Assembly (NCBI GenBank): GCA_031285295.1
Contig: JAITWK010000009.1
Location: forward strand, 50,665-114,664
Direction of reading: 5' to 3'
Length of the DNA: 64,000 nt
DNA from: Deltaproteobacteria bacterium
GTDB lineage: Bacteria > Desulfobacterota > Desulfovibrionia > Desulfovibrionales > Desulfovibrionaceae
The notes under the pieces were generated by a model. It saw only the letters and a list, made by a program, of their open reading frames with translations, was not told the origin of the DNA and made no database searches. A program made the position numbers and the translations under genes. Below, one piece after another: positions 18,152-26,857 of this stretch (the first letter of the stretch is position 1; each line of letters begins with the position of its first letter).

Positions 18152-18190
18152 AAAAAATCCGCGTCGGGTAACACCGGCGCGGATTTTTTA
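18152..18190. terminator. Second hairpin, near-copy of 15713-15744, plus GC hairpin
   Basis: AAAAAATCCGCG and CGCGGATTTTTT enclose TCGGGTAACACCGG; the T-runs work on both strands. A small GC hairpin, CACCCC-GCAGCC-GGGGTG, follows at 18200-18217. This gap separates the convergent chemoreceptor and aminotransferase genes. Confidence 0.65.
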
Positions 18191-18236
18191 TTACCGCCCC
18201 ACCCCGCAGCCGGGGTGAGGCAAAGCTGTTTTGAGT

Positions 18237-19427
18237 TTATTTGAAAGCGGCGCGGGCCTTTTTGAAGCCATCGGCGGAACGGCGAATCACGTCCACGCTG
18301 TGGCAGAAAGCCAGACGGAAGTAGCCGGGCATACCGAAAGCCGAGCCCTGTACGCCGAGAACCAGGTTCTTGGTCAGTTCGTCACAGAAGGCCGCATCGT
18401 CACCGCCGGGAGCCAGCGGGAAGAAGTAGAAAGCGCCCTTGGGCATGGTGAACTCAATTCCGGCATCGGTCAGCACTTTGGCCATGGCGTTGCGGCGCTC
18501 CGCGTAAACAGCCAGGTCAACCTGCTTGCCAAGCACATGCTTGAGCAGCTTCTGGCCAACTATCGGCGCGTTGACGTGACCGATAATGCGGCTGGCCATG
18601 ATGACCGAGCTCATGAACTTTTCCTTTTCGGGCATATTGTGGGTAGCCACCAGGTAGCCGATACGTTCGCCGGGCAAGGAAAGGTTCTTGGCAAAGGAGC
18701 CAAGCACCACGGAGTATTCATACAGGGGCAGCACGGAGGGAACCACCGCGCCGTCAAAGGCCAGGAAGCGGTAAGGTTCGTCGGAGATCAGGATGATCGG
18801 ACGACCGAACTCAGCGCTCTTTTTACGCAGGATAGCCGCCAGCTTTTCCAGATCTTCCTTGGGGTAGATCTGACCGGTGGGGTTGTTGGGCGAGTTGACC
18901 ATAACCGCACGGGTTTTAGCGCCGATGGCCTGTTCAAGAGCGGCCAGGTCCAGGTTGAAGTCCGGCTTGGTGGCAACGGTTTTCAGGTTGCCGCCAAAGT
19001 TTTCAACATAGAAGCCGTATTCCACGAAGTAGGGCTTGGAAACAAGGATTTCGTCGCCCGGATCGAGAATGCAGCGGAACAGAGCGTTCATGGCACCGGC
19101 AGCGCCGCCGCTGAACATAACGTCATCAGCCGTTACAGTGGTGCCTTGCTCTTTGGTGAGCTCGGCGGCCATCATTTCACGCAGCCAGGGGAAACCGGCG
19201 TTGGGCATATAACCAAAAGCGAAAGGCTCCAGGGCATGTTCGGCAATTTCGAGCATGGCCGTTTTCACTTCGGCGGGCGGGGGCAGATCGGGGTTGCCGA
19301 TGCTGAAGTCACAAACCTTGTCGGCACCGTACTGCTGTTTCAGTTTGATACCGGCTTCGAACATTTTGCGCACCATGGACGACTTTCCGGCATAACCCTC
19401 AAACTGCTTGGACAACACTCCACTCAT
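18237..19427 (-). CDS. Class I/II pyridoxal-phosphate aminotransferase (aspartate aminotransferase-like)
   Basis: 396 residues of fold-type I. The PLP lysine lies in SFAKNLSLPGERIGY near 245; MVNSPNNPTGQIYPKEDLEKL and ISDEPYRFLAFDG supply the Asn and Asp/Tyr cofactor contacts, and the C-terminal FRLAFC holds the substrate-carboxylate arginine. N-terminal DFSIGNPDLPPPAEVK is typical of the branch that includes aspartate and broad-range aminotransferases. It follows argD on the same strand with a 59-base gap, so the two may be cotranscribed in amino acid metabolism. Confidence 0.9.
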   Translation of the reverse strand: MSGVLSKQFEGYAGKSSMVRKMFEAGIKLKQQYGADKVCDFSIGNPDLPPPAEVKTAMLEIAEHALEPFAFGYMPNAGFPWLREMMAAELTKEQGTTVTADDVMFSGGAAGAMNALFRCILDPGDEILVSKPYFVEYGFYVENFGGNLKTVATKPDFNLDLAALEQAIGAKTRAVMVNSPNNPTGQIYPKEDLEKLAAILRKKSAEFGRPIILISDEPYRFLAFDGAVVPSVLPLYEYSVVLGSFAKNLSLPGERIGYLVATHNMPEKEKFMSSVIMASRIIGHVNAPIVGQKLLKHVLGKQVDLAVYAERRNAMAKVLTDAGIEFTMPKGAFYFFPLAPGGDDAAFCDELTKNLVLGVQGSAFGMPGYFRLAFCHSVDVIRRSADGFKKARAAFK

Positions 19428-19486
19428 AATCCAGCTCCTTAGATGAATGTTGGAATATCAAACGAATGTTTGAACACCAGACATCA

Positions 19487-20674
19487 CTAACACAAATTTT
19501 CTTCCAAAGCCATAGCAAAAGACTCTAAATCCTCAGATGTAATTGTCAGGGCGGGTAGCAGGCGCAAAACCGTATCCTGCGTAAGGTTGAGCACAAAACC
19601 TTTATCCAGCAAAGCCTGCCACACTTCTTTGCCGGGGAAGGTCAGCTCAATGCCCAACAGCAGGCCCATACCGCGCACTTCCTTGATTTTACCCGGCGCT
19701 TTATCCGCAATCTGCCGGAAGCGCTCCACAGCCCAGGCACCGAGTGCTTCTGCCCGCTCGGCCAGTTTGTCGCGTTCCATGATTTCCAGCACCGTGCAGG
19801 CCGCCGCCGAAGCCAGGCCGCCGCCGCCAAAAGTGGTACCGTGGCAGCCATAGTCAAAGCCCTGCGCCGCTTCTTCGGTACAAAGCATCGCCCCCATGGG
19901 CAGGCCATTGGCCAGAGCTTTGGCTACGCTGAAAGCGTCCGGCGTGAGGCCGTATTGCTGAAAAGCCCACCACTTGCCGGAGCGGCAAAGCCCGGCCTGA
20001 ATCTCGTCCACCAGAAACAGCACGCCGCGCCGACGGCACAGCTCCTGCACGCCTCTGGCAAACTCCGGGTCCACCGGGCGGATGCCGCCCTCGCCCTGCA
20101 CCACTTCAAGGATAACGCCCGCCGTCTGTGGCCCGACAGCCGCTTCCAGCGCGGCCAGATCGCCCCATTCAAGCTGACGGTAGCCCGGAGGCATGGGCAA
20201 AAAGCCATCCTGATACTTGGCCTGCCCGGCGGCCAGGGTAGACATGGTACGGCCATGGAAGCAATGCGCAAAACTTATGATTTCATAAGCGTCGCGCTGC
20301 TTGACCTTTTGCTGGTACCGCCGGGCCAGCTTGATCATGGCTTCGTTGGCTTCGGCCCCGGAGTTGCAAAAAAACACCCGGCTGCAATGCGAGGTGGCAG
20401 CCAGTTTTTCCGCCAGATAAACCTGTTCTTCCTGATAAAACAGATTGCTCACATGCATCAGCTTGGCCGTCTGCGCACAAATGGCCTGCCCCACTTCCGG
20501 ATGACAATGCCCCAAAGCGGTCACGGCAATGCCACTGAGCAAATCGATATACTCGCGGCCCGCGAAATCGTACAATCGGCACCCTTTGGCGCTTTGAACG
20601 GCCAAAGGGTACCTGGAGTAGGTCCGACAAAGAACCTTGTCGGACCTTTCTTTAACCTCATCAAATGAATCCAT
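19487..20674 (-). CDS. argD: Acetylornithine (class III) aminotransferase
   Basis: 395 residues from the ATG at 20674, preceded by GGAG 7 bases upstream. Signatures: FFCNSGAEANEAMIKLAR, SFAHCFHGRTMSTLAA, EVVQGEGGIRPV, FLVDEIQAGLCRSGKWWAFQQ and the PLP lysine in SVAKALANGLPMGAML. The length and the HGTTFGGGGLASAAA segment match ArgD, which makes N-acetylornithine in arginine synthesis. Related ornithine or succinylornithine enzymes cannot be excluded. No other arginine gene lies nearby. Confidence 0.88.
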   Translation of the reverse strand: MDSFDEVKERSDKVLCRTYSRYPLAVQSAKGCRLYDFAGREYIDLLSGIAVTALGHCHPEVGQAICAQTAKLMHVSNLFYQEEQVYLAEKLAATSHCSRVFFCNSGAEANEAMIKLARRYQQKVKQRDAYEIISFAHCFHGRTMSTLAAGQAKYQDGFLPMPPGYRQLEWGDLAALEAAVGPQTAGVILEVVQGEGGIRPVDPEFARGVQELCRRRGVLFLVDEIQAGLCRSGKWWAFQQYGLTPDAFSVAKALANGLPMGAMLCTEEAAQGFDYGCHGTTFGGGGLASAAACTVLEIMERDKLAERAEALGAWAVERFRQIADKAPGKIKEVRGMGLLLGIELTFPGKEVWQALLDKGFVLNLTQDTVLRLLPALTITSEDLESFAMALEENLC

Positions 20675-20725
20675 GTTTTGGCTCCGCTTATTGCTCGGCA
20701 ATGTCATAGTTCGGGCAATCGCTGA

Positions 20726-22210
20726 TTAAAAGAATATAAATGTCAGCAAAATAAACAACGGAACAAGAATACCCGCCGACCAGGCCATGTAGGCGAAAAA
20801 GTTGGGCATATTGACGCCCATGTCTTCCGCTATGGCACGCACCATAAAGTTGGGGGCGTTGCCTATGTAGGTATTGGCACCCATGAACACGGCCCCGGCG
20901 GAAATGGCCACCAGGGTGGGTGCCATTTCAGTCATCAGATGGCCGGCCACCAGATTGGGTTCAAGCCCGGACATACCGCCGGCGGCGTTAAAGAACACCA
21001 GATAGGTGGGGGCGTTGTCCAGGAAGCTGGACAGGGTACCCGTTACCCAGAAGAAAATGCCGTTGTGCGGCACGCCGTTGGTGCTGACCGTGTCGATGAC
21101 GCTGGCAAGGGCGCCGTCGCTTCCGGCTTTGAGAATAGCCAGAACCGGAATGATGCTGATGAAGATGCCCAAAAACAGCTTGGCTACTTCAATAATAGGC
21201 CCCCAACTAAAGTCGTTAAGCTTGCGGCTTTGCGGGTTGGTAAGCTTGAGGGAGAGCGCGGCGATAAAAAGCAGCAGCACATCACGGGCGGCGTTCTGCG
21301 TTTCTACATTAATTTCATAGATGATCGTGGGGTTGCCCGGCTTCCACATGCCGCTCATGAGCACCGCGCCCACAATGCAGGCCAGCAGGAGGAAGTTGAT
21401 CATACCTTCAAAACCCAGCTTTTCGGTCGGGCTATCGCCTTCCGCAGCAGGAGGAACCGGCTTGCCTTCCTTGTTATAAAGCACGGTTTCAATGATGAAG
21501 TACAGGGACAGCAGGATGGCAACGGACAGTGCCATGGGGAGGAAAAGATGAGTCAAAGTCCAGAAAAAGTCCACACCCTGAAGGAAGCCGAGGAACAAAG
21601 GCGGATCGCCCAGCGGAGTAAGAGACCCGCCGATGTTGGCGACCGTGAAGATAAAAAAGACCACGGTGTGTACCTTGTATTTGCGATGGGCGTTGGCACG
21701 CAGCAGGGGACGGATAAGCAGCATGGCCGCGCCGGTGGTCCCCATCCAGCTTGCAAGGATGGTACCGATGAGCAGAATGCCTGCGTTCACCACCGGCGTG
21801 CCCACCAGGCTTCCCTTGAGGCGTATGCCGCCAGCCACAGTAAACAGGGAGAAGAGCAGAATGATAAAGGGGATATATTCCAGCAGCATGGCGTGCATAA
21901 ATTCATACAGCGCAAGCTGCAGGCCAAAGGTCATGGCAAAGGGCACAAGAAAAGCCAGCCCCCAGAAAATCGCCACCTTGCCGAAGTTGTGATGCCAGAA
22001 ATGCGGTGCCATGATCGGCCCGAGGGCAATGGAAAGCAGCATGCAGATAAAGGGAAGGGTCCATGCCACGACCAGTTGTGTGCCCAGCTGCATACTCATG
22101 GCGTGCAGCTCTGCTCCGAAACTGACACCGGGCATTAAGATTACGAACAGCAGACTCAATAGCAGCAACGGCAGCAGGGATAGGAGTTTACGAACTTGAA
22201 CACCTGTCAT
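20726..22210 (-). CDS. NhaD/ArsB-superfamily sodium:proton antiporter-like transporter
   Basis: About 494 residues from the ATG at 22210, with GAGGAGG 8 bases upstream. A signal-anchor-like first helix (LLSLLPLLLLSLLFVILMPG) is followed by about 11 further hydrophobic segments. ASWMGTTGAAMLLIRPLLRAN, NIGGSLTPLGDPPLFLG and FLDNAPTYLVFFNAAGG are the discontinuous-helix motifs of the ion transporter superfamily; GANTYIGNAPNFMVRAIAE is close to NhaD-type carriers. The ion couple is inferred, not shown. It lies 51 bases upstream of argD on the same strand. Confidence 0.85.
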   Translation of the reverse strand: MTGVQVRKLLSLLPLLLLSLLFVILMPGVSFGAELHAMSMQLGTQLVVAWTLPFICMLLSIALGPIMAPHFWHHNFGKVAIFWGLAFLVPFAMTFGLQLALYEFMHAMLLEYIPFIILLFSLFTVAGGIRLKGSLVGTPVVNAGILLIGTILASWMGTTGAAMLLIRPLLRANAHRKYKVHTVVFFIFTVANIGGSLTPLGDPPLFLGFLQGVDFFWTLTHLFLPMALSVAILLSLYFIIETVLYNKEGKPVPPAAEGDSPTEKLGFEGMINFLLLACIVGAVLMSGMWKPGNPTIIYEINVETQNAARDVLLLFIAALSLKLTNPQSRKLNDFSWGPIIEVAKLFLGIFISIIPVLAILKAGSDGALASVIDTVSTNGVPHNGIFFWVTGTLSSFLDNAPTYLVFFNAAGGMSGLEPNLVAGHLMTEMAPTLVAISAGAVFMGANTYIGNAPNFMVRAIAEDMGVNMPNFFAYMAWSAGILVPLFILLTFIFF

Positions 22211-22515
22211 CGAAAAACCTCCTCGGGTTACAAAAGGAGAACAGGCAAAAGCACGGATCGCTCTGTCGTACAAAAACAAAAAATCCGTCAGGCCTTTCTC
22301 CAAGATAAACTGGACCTAACAGCTTGGACTTCCTTTACTGATAAGTGTGTTTTGATTGCCGCAGTAACGGCTGACACTGAAAGTAGCCGTTTTGCATTTC
22401 CTTCACAAGTAATGTTTATATTTTTTTCTAATGTTTTTTTATTGTCTCAATAGAAGCCGACAATTGAAGCCGCCGCCCGGGAATTTTGCCTGGGCGGCGG
22501 CTTAACAAAACAAAG
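22211..22515. other. Non-coding gap with a strong GC hairpin
   Basis: This 305-base gap holds the leader and presumed promoter of the antiporter, an A+T-rich tract around 22410-22445, and a 14-bp hairpin at 22467-22503 (AAGCCGCCGCCCGG against CTGGGCGGCGGCTT). The hairpin lies about 115 bases beyond the dut stop on the minus strand, but no T-run follows it directly. No gene is visible. Confidence 0.6.
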
Positions 22516-22620
22516 ATGACATCGGAACAAATTCGCGAAGAAAACGCGATTGTTGATGGCGATTCCGGCTATTCCGGAATTGCAGAGCGCACAAAAAACG
22601 TCAGCAAACTTTGGCGTTAC
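22516..22620 (+). pseudogene. Relic of an IS5-type transposase
   Basis: About 35 codons starting ATG-ACA-TCG-GAA read through IREENAIVDGDSGYSGI-AERTK. The VDGDSGYSGI block resembles the second-aspartate region of IS5/IS1182-type DDE transposases (VYGDAGYQGIEKR). Nothing else of the transposase is present: the frame runs on into the antisense of dut. It is a fragment left after deletion of an insertion sequence. Confidence 0.55.
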
Positions 22621-23111
22621 CTGCCCGTATGCCCGAACCCGCCGCCGCCCCGCTCCGTTTCGCCCAATTCATCGGCCACAATGAAACCGGGCCGGAAAAA
22701 GGGCTGAAAAACCAGTTGGGCCACCCGGTCGCCCCGGCGCACGGTCCTGACCTCTCCGCTGGTGTTCAACAAAAAGACCTTTATTTCCCCCCGGTAGTCC
22801 GGGTCGATAACACCCACCCCCTGAGCGACGGTCAACCCCTGAACCGCGCCCAGGCCGCTGCGCGAATATACAAACCCGGCCACATCGGAACGCAGCGGCT
22901 CAATGGCGATGCCGGAAGGCACCCCCAGGCGCGCGCCCGGCTCTATGCTGAAAGCTTCGCCTTCCGCAAAATTGGCACGCAGATCAAAACCGGCAGAACC
23001 AGCGGTGGCCGGAGCAAAAGAAACGCCGGAACAGGCTTCGGCCTCAAGGCCGTAAAGCTGTCCCGCTCCATTCAGAAAAGTAATTTTAATATCGATATTG
23101 TCGGTTTTCAT
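22617..23111 (-). CDS. dut: Deoxyuridine 5'-triphosphate nucleotidohydrolase
   Basis: 164 residues, trimeric dUTPase type. Conserved motifs in order: AGSAGFDLRA (1), SRSGLG (2), GVIDPDYRGEIKV with the catalytic Asp (3), RRGDRVAQLVF (4) and RGGGGFGHTG (5). It hydrolyses dUTP to dUMP, which limits uracil in DNA. It is divergent from the glucan phosphorylase gene. Confidence 0.95.
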   Translation of the reverse strand: MKTDNIDIKITFLNGAGQLYGLEAEACSGVSFAPATAGSAGFDLRANFAEGEAFSIEPGARLGVPSGIAIEPLRSDVAGFVYSRSGLGAVQGLTVAQGVGVIDPDYRGEIKVFLLNTSGEVRTVRRGDRVAQLVFQPFFRPGFIVADELGETERGGGGFGHTGR

Positions 23112-23228
23112 GTTTAGAAATCAACACGCTTGCTCGTGGTTAAAAATATGAGTACAAGGATTAAAAATACAGCCGGAAAGTATCCCAGCCTTTCTTCCAA
23201 GTCAAAACACTTTACAGGGATTAGCAAT

Positions 23229-25790
23229 ATGCAACCGTTACGCGTCTTTAAAATCGTTCCCAAAATACCGCCTGTGCTGAGCGCCCTGCACGAACTTGCC
23301 TACAACTACTGGTTCGTATGGCAGCAATCGGTAACCGAGGTATTTTCCGACATAGATCCCGCGCTTTGGGAAAAAAGCTATCACAACCCGGTCTGGTTTC
23401 TTAACCATGTACCGCAGGCCCGCTTTACCGAACTGGCCGCCGATGACGCTTATGTAACCAGAGTGCAGCTTGCGAAAACCATACTGGCCGAATACCTGGA
23501 GCAGGAAACGCTGCGTCAGGTGGAAGGAAAAGCCGAGGATCAACCGGCTGTAGCTTATTTCAGCCTGGAATTCGGGGTTGGCCTGGGCCTGCCAATTTAT
23601 TCCGGCGGTCTGGGCATTCTGGCCGGTGACCACCTGAAATCGGCCAGCGATGTCAACATCCCGCTGGTCGCCATGGGGCTTTTGTATCGCAACGGTTATT
23701 TCCGGCAGTACATGACCCCGGATAGCTGGCAGCAGGAAAGCTACCCCGAATATGACTTTGAGCAAATGCCCATGCAGCGGGCCAAAACCCCGTCCGGCGA
23801 AAACGCCGTGGTGCGTCTTTCCATAGGCGACCGTCCGCTGGCCGCGCAAATCTGGACGGTAAAAGTCGGGCGCATCAAACTATACCTGCTGGACACCTCC
23901 CTGGCCGAGAACCCGGACGACTTCCAGGGCATCACGGCCCGTCTTTACGGCGGCAACGACGAAATGCGCATCTGGCAGGAAATTCTGCTGGGCATAGGCG
24001 GCGTAAAGGCTTTGGAAGTTCTTGGGCTTGAACCGCGCGTCATCCACATGAATGAGGGACATTCCGCCTTCGCCGGACTGGAGCGTGTGCGCAGCTTCAT
24101 GAAAAACCACTCGCTCAATTTCGAAGCGGCGGCGGAACTTTCCGCCGCTGGCAGCGTTTTTACCACGCATACCCCGGTTCCAGCCGGAAACGACCGTTTC
24201 AACCAGGATTTGATGTATAAATACTTCGCATCCTACGCCCAAAGCATCGGATTGGCTTTCAAGGTCTTCATGGCCCTGGGACGTGAAGATCCGCACAACG
24301 ATGCCGAGCCTTTCTGCATGACCGTGCTGGCCTTAAGGCTTTCGCGCTTCAATAACGGTGTCTCCAAGCTGCATGGCCGGGTTTCGCGCAAGATGTGGCA
24401 CAAAATCTGGAATCACTTCCCGGCCAACGACGTGCCCATCGGCTCGATCACCAATGGCGTGCATGTGCCAACCTGGGTGGCTCCGAGCATGGCCCGGCTT
24501 TATGATCACTTCCTCGGCGGCAAATGGCGTGAGGAACAGGCCAATCCGCAAAGCTGGAGCGGCGTTTTACACATCCCGGACGCCGAAATATGGCGCGCCC
24601 ACGAGCGCCAACGTGCCATTCTGGTGGATTTTATCCGTACCCGCATGAAGCGGCAGGCCGCCGCCCGCGGCTCCCGCGCTTCAGAACTGGAATATCTGGA
24701 CAACCTTTTTGATCCAAACGCCCTGACCATCGGCTTTGCCAGGCGCTTCGCCACCTACAAACGGGCCAGCATGCTTTTGCAGGATAAAGAAGCCCTGCGC
24801 CGCATCATCGGCAACAGCTCCCGGCCAGTGCAATTTGTCTTCGCCGGTAAAGCCCACCCGCACGATGATGGCGGCAAGCAGCTGATGAAAGAAATCATCA
24901 ACACTTTCCACCAGCCGGAGTTCCGCAATTCCATGGTCTTTCTGGAAGATTACGACATGGAAGTGGCTTACCACATGATTTCCGGCTGCGACGTCTGGCT
25001 AAACAACCCGCGCCGCCCGCTGGAAGCCTGCGGCACCAGCGGCATGAAAGCCATGTTCAACGGCGTTATCCAGTTCAGCACGCTTGACGGCTGGTGGGAC
25101 GAAGCCTGGAAGCCGGACAACAGCCTGGGCTGGGCCATTGGCAAGGGCGAGGAATATGAGGACGTGGCCTATCAGGACAAGGTTGAACTGCAAACCTTGT
25201 ACAGCATTCTGGAAAAGGACATCGTGCCGGAATTTTACGACCGGCAGCGCGGGCCGGTACCCACAAGCTGGGTGGCCCGCATGAAGCACGCCCTAGCCGA
25301 ACTCGCGCCGGTATTCAACTCCAACCGCATGGTTCTGGAATACTTCAACAGCGCCTATATTCCGGCCTTCCGCAGTTCTCTGGCCCTGAGCGAAAACAAT
25401 TTTGCCCCGGCCCGCGAAATTTCCAGCTGGCGCATGGACATCATGACCAAGTGGAGCGGCTTGCAGGTTGGCAATGTGCAAGGCAACCAGAGCGGGCAGA
25501 TCTTTGTTGGTGATACGGTCAGGGTGGCAGCCGATGTTTTCACCAACGGCATAGCCCTGGATCACCTGAAAGTGGAAATCTACATGGGCCGGGTCGGCCA
25601 GGACGAACACATCTCGCACCGGATTACCGTACCAATGCTGCCGGAAGGAGAAGCCAGGGACGGCAAGCAAACTTATGTAGGCGAAATGCCCGCCCCGGAT
25701 ACCGGGCGTTACGGGCTTAGCATCCGCGTCATGCCGGTACACCCGCTGCTGCCGAACCAGAACTTTGGGTTGATTCGCTGGGCTAATTAA
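23229..25790 (+). CDS. glgP: Alpha-glucan phosphorylase
   Basis: 853 residues from the ATG at 23229 (AGGGA 8 bases upstream; an open frame extends 33 codons further but without family similarity). The N-terminal part, LHELAYNYWFVWQQ, is the DUF3417 domain of the short-type glucan phosphorylases (GT35). YFSLEFGVGLGLPIYSGGLGILAGDHLKS, VIHMNEGHSAFAGLERVR and the cofactor lysine in CGTSGMKAMFNG (near 605) are present, so the PLP-dependent phosphorolysis of glycogen-like glucans to glucose 1-phosphate is expected. No other glycogen gene is adjacent. Confidence 0.93.
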   Translation: MQPLRVFKIVPKIPPVLSALHELAYNYWFVWQQSVTEVFSDIDPALWEKSYHNPVWFLNHVPQARFTELAADDAYVTRVQLAKTILAEYLEQETLRQVEGKAEDQPAVAYFSLEFGVGLGLPIYSGGLGILAGDHLKSASDVNIPLVAMGLLYRNGYFRQYMTPDSWQQESYPEYDFEQMPMQRAKTPSGENAVVRLSIGDRPLAAQIWTVKVGRIKLYLLDTSLAENPDDFQGITARLYGGNDEMRIWQEILLGIGGVKALEVLGLEPRVIHMNEGHSAFAGLERVRSFMKNHSLNFEAAAELSAAGSVFTTHTPVPAGNDRFNQDLMYKYFASYAQSIGLAFKVFMALGREDPHNDAEPFCMTVLALRLSRFNNGVSKLHGRVSRKMWHKIWNHFPANDVPIGSITNGVHVPTWVAPSMARLYDHFLGGKWREEQANPQSWSGVLHIPDAEIWRAHERQRAILVDFIRTRMKRQAAARGSRASELEYLDNLFDPNALTIGFARRFATYKRASMLLQDKEALRRIIGNSSRPVQFVFAGKAHPHDDGGKQLMKEIINTFHQPEFRNSMVFLEDYDMEVAYHMISGCDVWLNNPRRPLEACGTSGMKAMFNGVIQFSTLDGWWDEAWKPDNSLGWAIGKGEEYEDVAYQDKVELQTLYSILEKDIVPEFYDRQRGPVPTSWVARMKHALAELAPVFNSNRMVLEYFNSAYIPAFRSSLALSENNFAPAREISSWRMDIMTKWSGLQVGNVQGNQSGQIFVGDTVRVAADVFTNGIALDHLKVEIYMGRVGQDEHISHRITVPMLPEGEARDGKQTYVGEMPAPDTGRYGLSIRVMPVHPLLPNQNFGLIRWAN

Positions 25791-25805
25791 TTATTTGAGT
25801 TTTTT

Positions 25806-25824
25806 GGAGGGGCTACGCCCCTCC
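25806..25824. repeat. REP-like G/C hairpin after glgP
   Basis: GGAGGGGC-TAC-GCCCCTCC is a perfect 8-bp stem, followed by AAACCTCCCCC. It has the first half of the layout seen at 2586 and 35537, with the second hairpin absent. It lies 16 bases after the glgP stop. Confidence 0.65.
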
Positions 25825-25857
25825 AAACCTCCCCCTGATTTGAAGGAAAAACGCGCT

Positions 25858-26595
25858 TTGAACGCAATTTCACATCTCGGCTTTTCGTGGAAGCCTACCA
25901 CGATTTCCTTGCCGCGCGAAGACAAGCCGGGCGAGGCTCTGTTTATATTTCAAAAAAACATGGCCGGGATTGTCTGGAATTCACTGGGAGTTTTTGAGAA
26001 CAATCCATCAACTTTGCCTCAGACCGAAACCATATTGCAGGGGCAGTCGGTGGGCGGCATCAGCATAGACCAGCTTAGTCAGGTAAAACGCTTTGGCGAA
26101 GGGGCTACACACCTCATTGCCGCCATAAAGAGCAAAAGTTTTCGGCTTAATCTGGAATTCGCCAAACAACTTCACGCGCTTGTCGGTAAAGAAGAAGCTC
26201 TGGAATGGGGCGTGTTGCGTAACAAGCAGGTGCATATTCACGAAGTTTCGCATATCCCGCCGCTGGCGTACAAACTTCCGGCCCTGGCGGAAAAAGGCTT
26301 TGCTTTTTTGTTCGGTGAACAGGAACACGGCCTGAAGAATCCCATAGAAAAAGCGATCGCCACCTTTCTTTTCATATCCAGAAACCAATTTTTCTTTGAC
26401 TGCAATAAACGCACTGCCGCGCTTATGATGAACGGCGTGCTTTTGTCGGAAGGCTTCTACCCCATAACCGTACTTCGAGAAACCACCGAAGATTTTAACG
26501 AAAAGCTAAAGGCTTTTTATAATTCCGGTGACGCGACAGACATGTTTGATTATTTTTCCGGGGTTTGTAAGAAGCTTTATGGAGAGGCTGGCTAA
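25858..26595 (+). CDS. Fic-fold protein with a degenerate active-site motif
   Basis: About 245 residues if translation begins at the TTG at 25858, preceded by GAAGGA; the frame is open to a TTG at 25795, but that one would start inside the REP hairpin. TETILQGQSVGGIS near the N terminus resembles the helix of Fic regulators, and the core aligns to Fic up to QFFFDCNKRTAALMMNGVLLSEG. Canonical Fic reads HPFxxGN(G/K)R: here the catalytic His is Gln and the first Gly is Cys, while NKR is kept. AMPylation by the usual chemistry is therefore doubtful. It may be an inactive or altered-function Fic. The gene sits next to an orphan HicB, in a small accessory patch. Confidence 0.75.
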   Translation: MNAISHLGFSWKPTTISLPREDKPGEALFIFQKNMAGIVWNSLGVFENNPSTLPQTETILQGQSVGGISIDQLSQVKRFGEGATHLIAAIKSKSFRLNLEFAKQLHALVGKEEALEWGVLRNKQVHIHEVSHIPPLAYKLPALAEKGFAFLFGEQEHGLKNPIEKAIATFLFISRNQFFFDCNKRTAALMMNGVLLSEGFYPITVLRETTEDFNEKLKAFYNSGDATDMFDYFSGVCKKLYGEAG

Positions 26596-26633
26596 CGACA
26601 GATAGAAGCATAAAAAGTTAAACGAACAGCCCT

Positions 26634-26837
26634 CTATTCAGTAAGACAAGGCATTTTGCCCCATTTCTGCTTGGCGTCCAGCCATGCGATTTCTGCTTCA
26701 GCGGCATTACGCAGGGCTTCATCGGGAGTTTCACCGTCAGACATGCAGCCGGGCAGATCTGGAAAAGTTGCCAACCACCCGCCGCCGCCTTCTTCCGTCA
26801 AAGGGCGAAGTTCTATTTTGTGCTTAGGCATGGTCAT
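26634..26837 (-). CDS. HicB-like antitoxin without partner
   Basis: 67 residues, with AAAGGAGG 6 bases before the ATG. IELRPLTEEGGGGWLATFPDLPGCMSDGETPDEALRNAAEAEIAWL is the HicB RNase-H-like fold. Usually a short hicA toxin gene is adjacent, but neither side has one: tlyA ends 20 bases upstream and the Fic gene converges downstream. There is no separate C-terminal DNA-binding domain. It is probably an orphan antitoxin, perhaps now a regulator. Confidence 0.8.
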   Translation of the reverse strand: MTMPKHKIELRPLTEEGGGGWLATFPDLPGCMSDGETPDEALRNAAEAEIAWLDAKQKWGKMPCLTE

Positions 26838-26857
26838 TGTTAACCTCCTTTAGGCTA

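Noticed and set aside
18231..19442. 403-codon plus-strand frame
   Set aside because: Antisense of the aminotransferase gene, whose motifs and start are clear.
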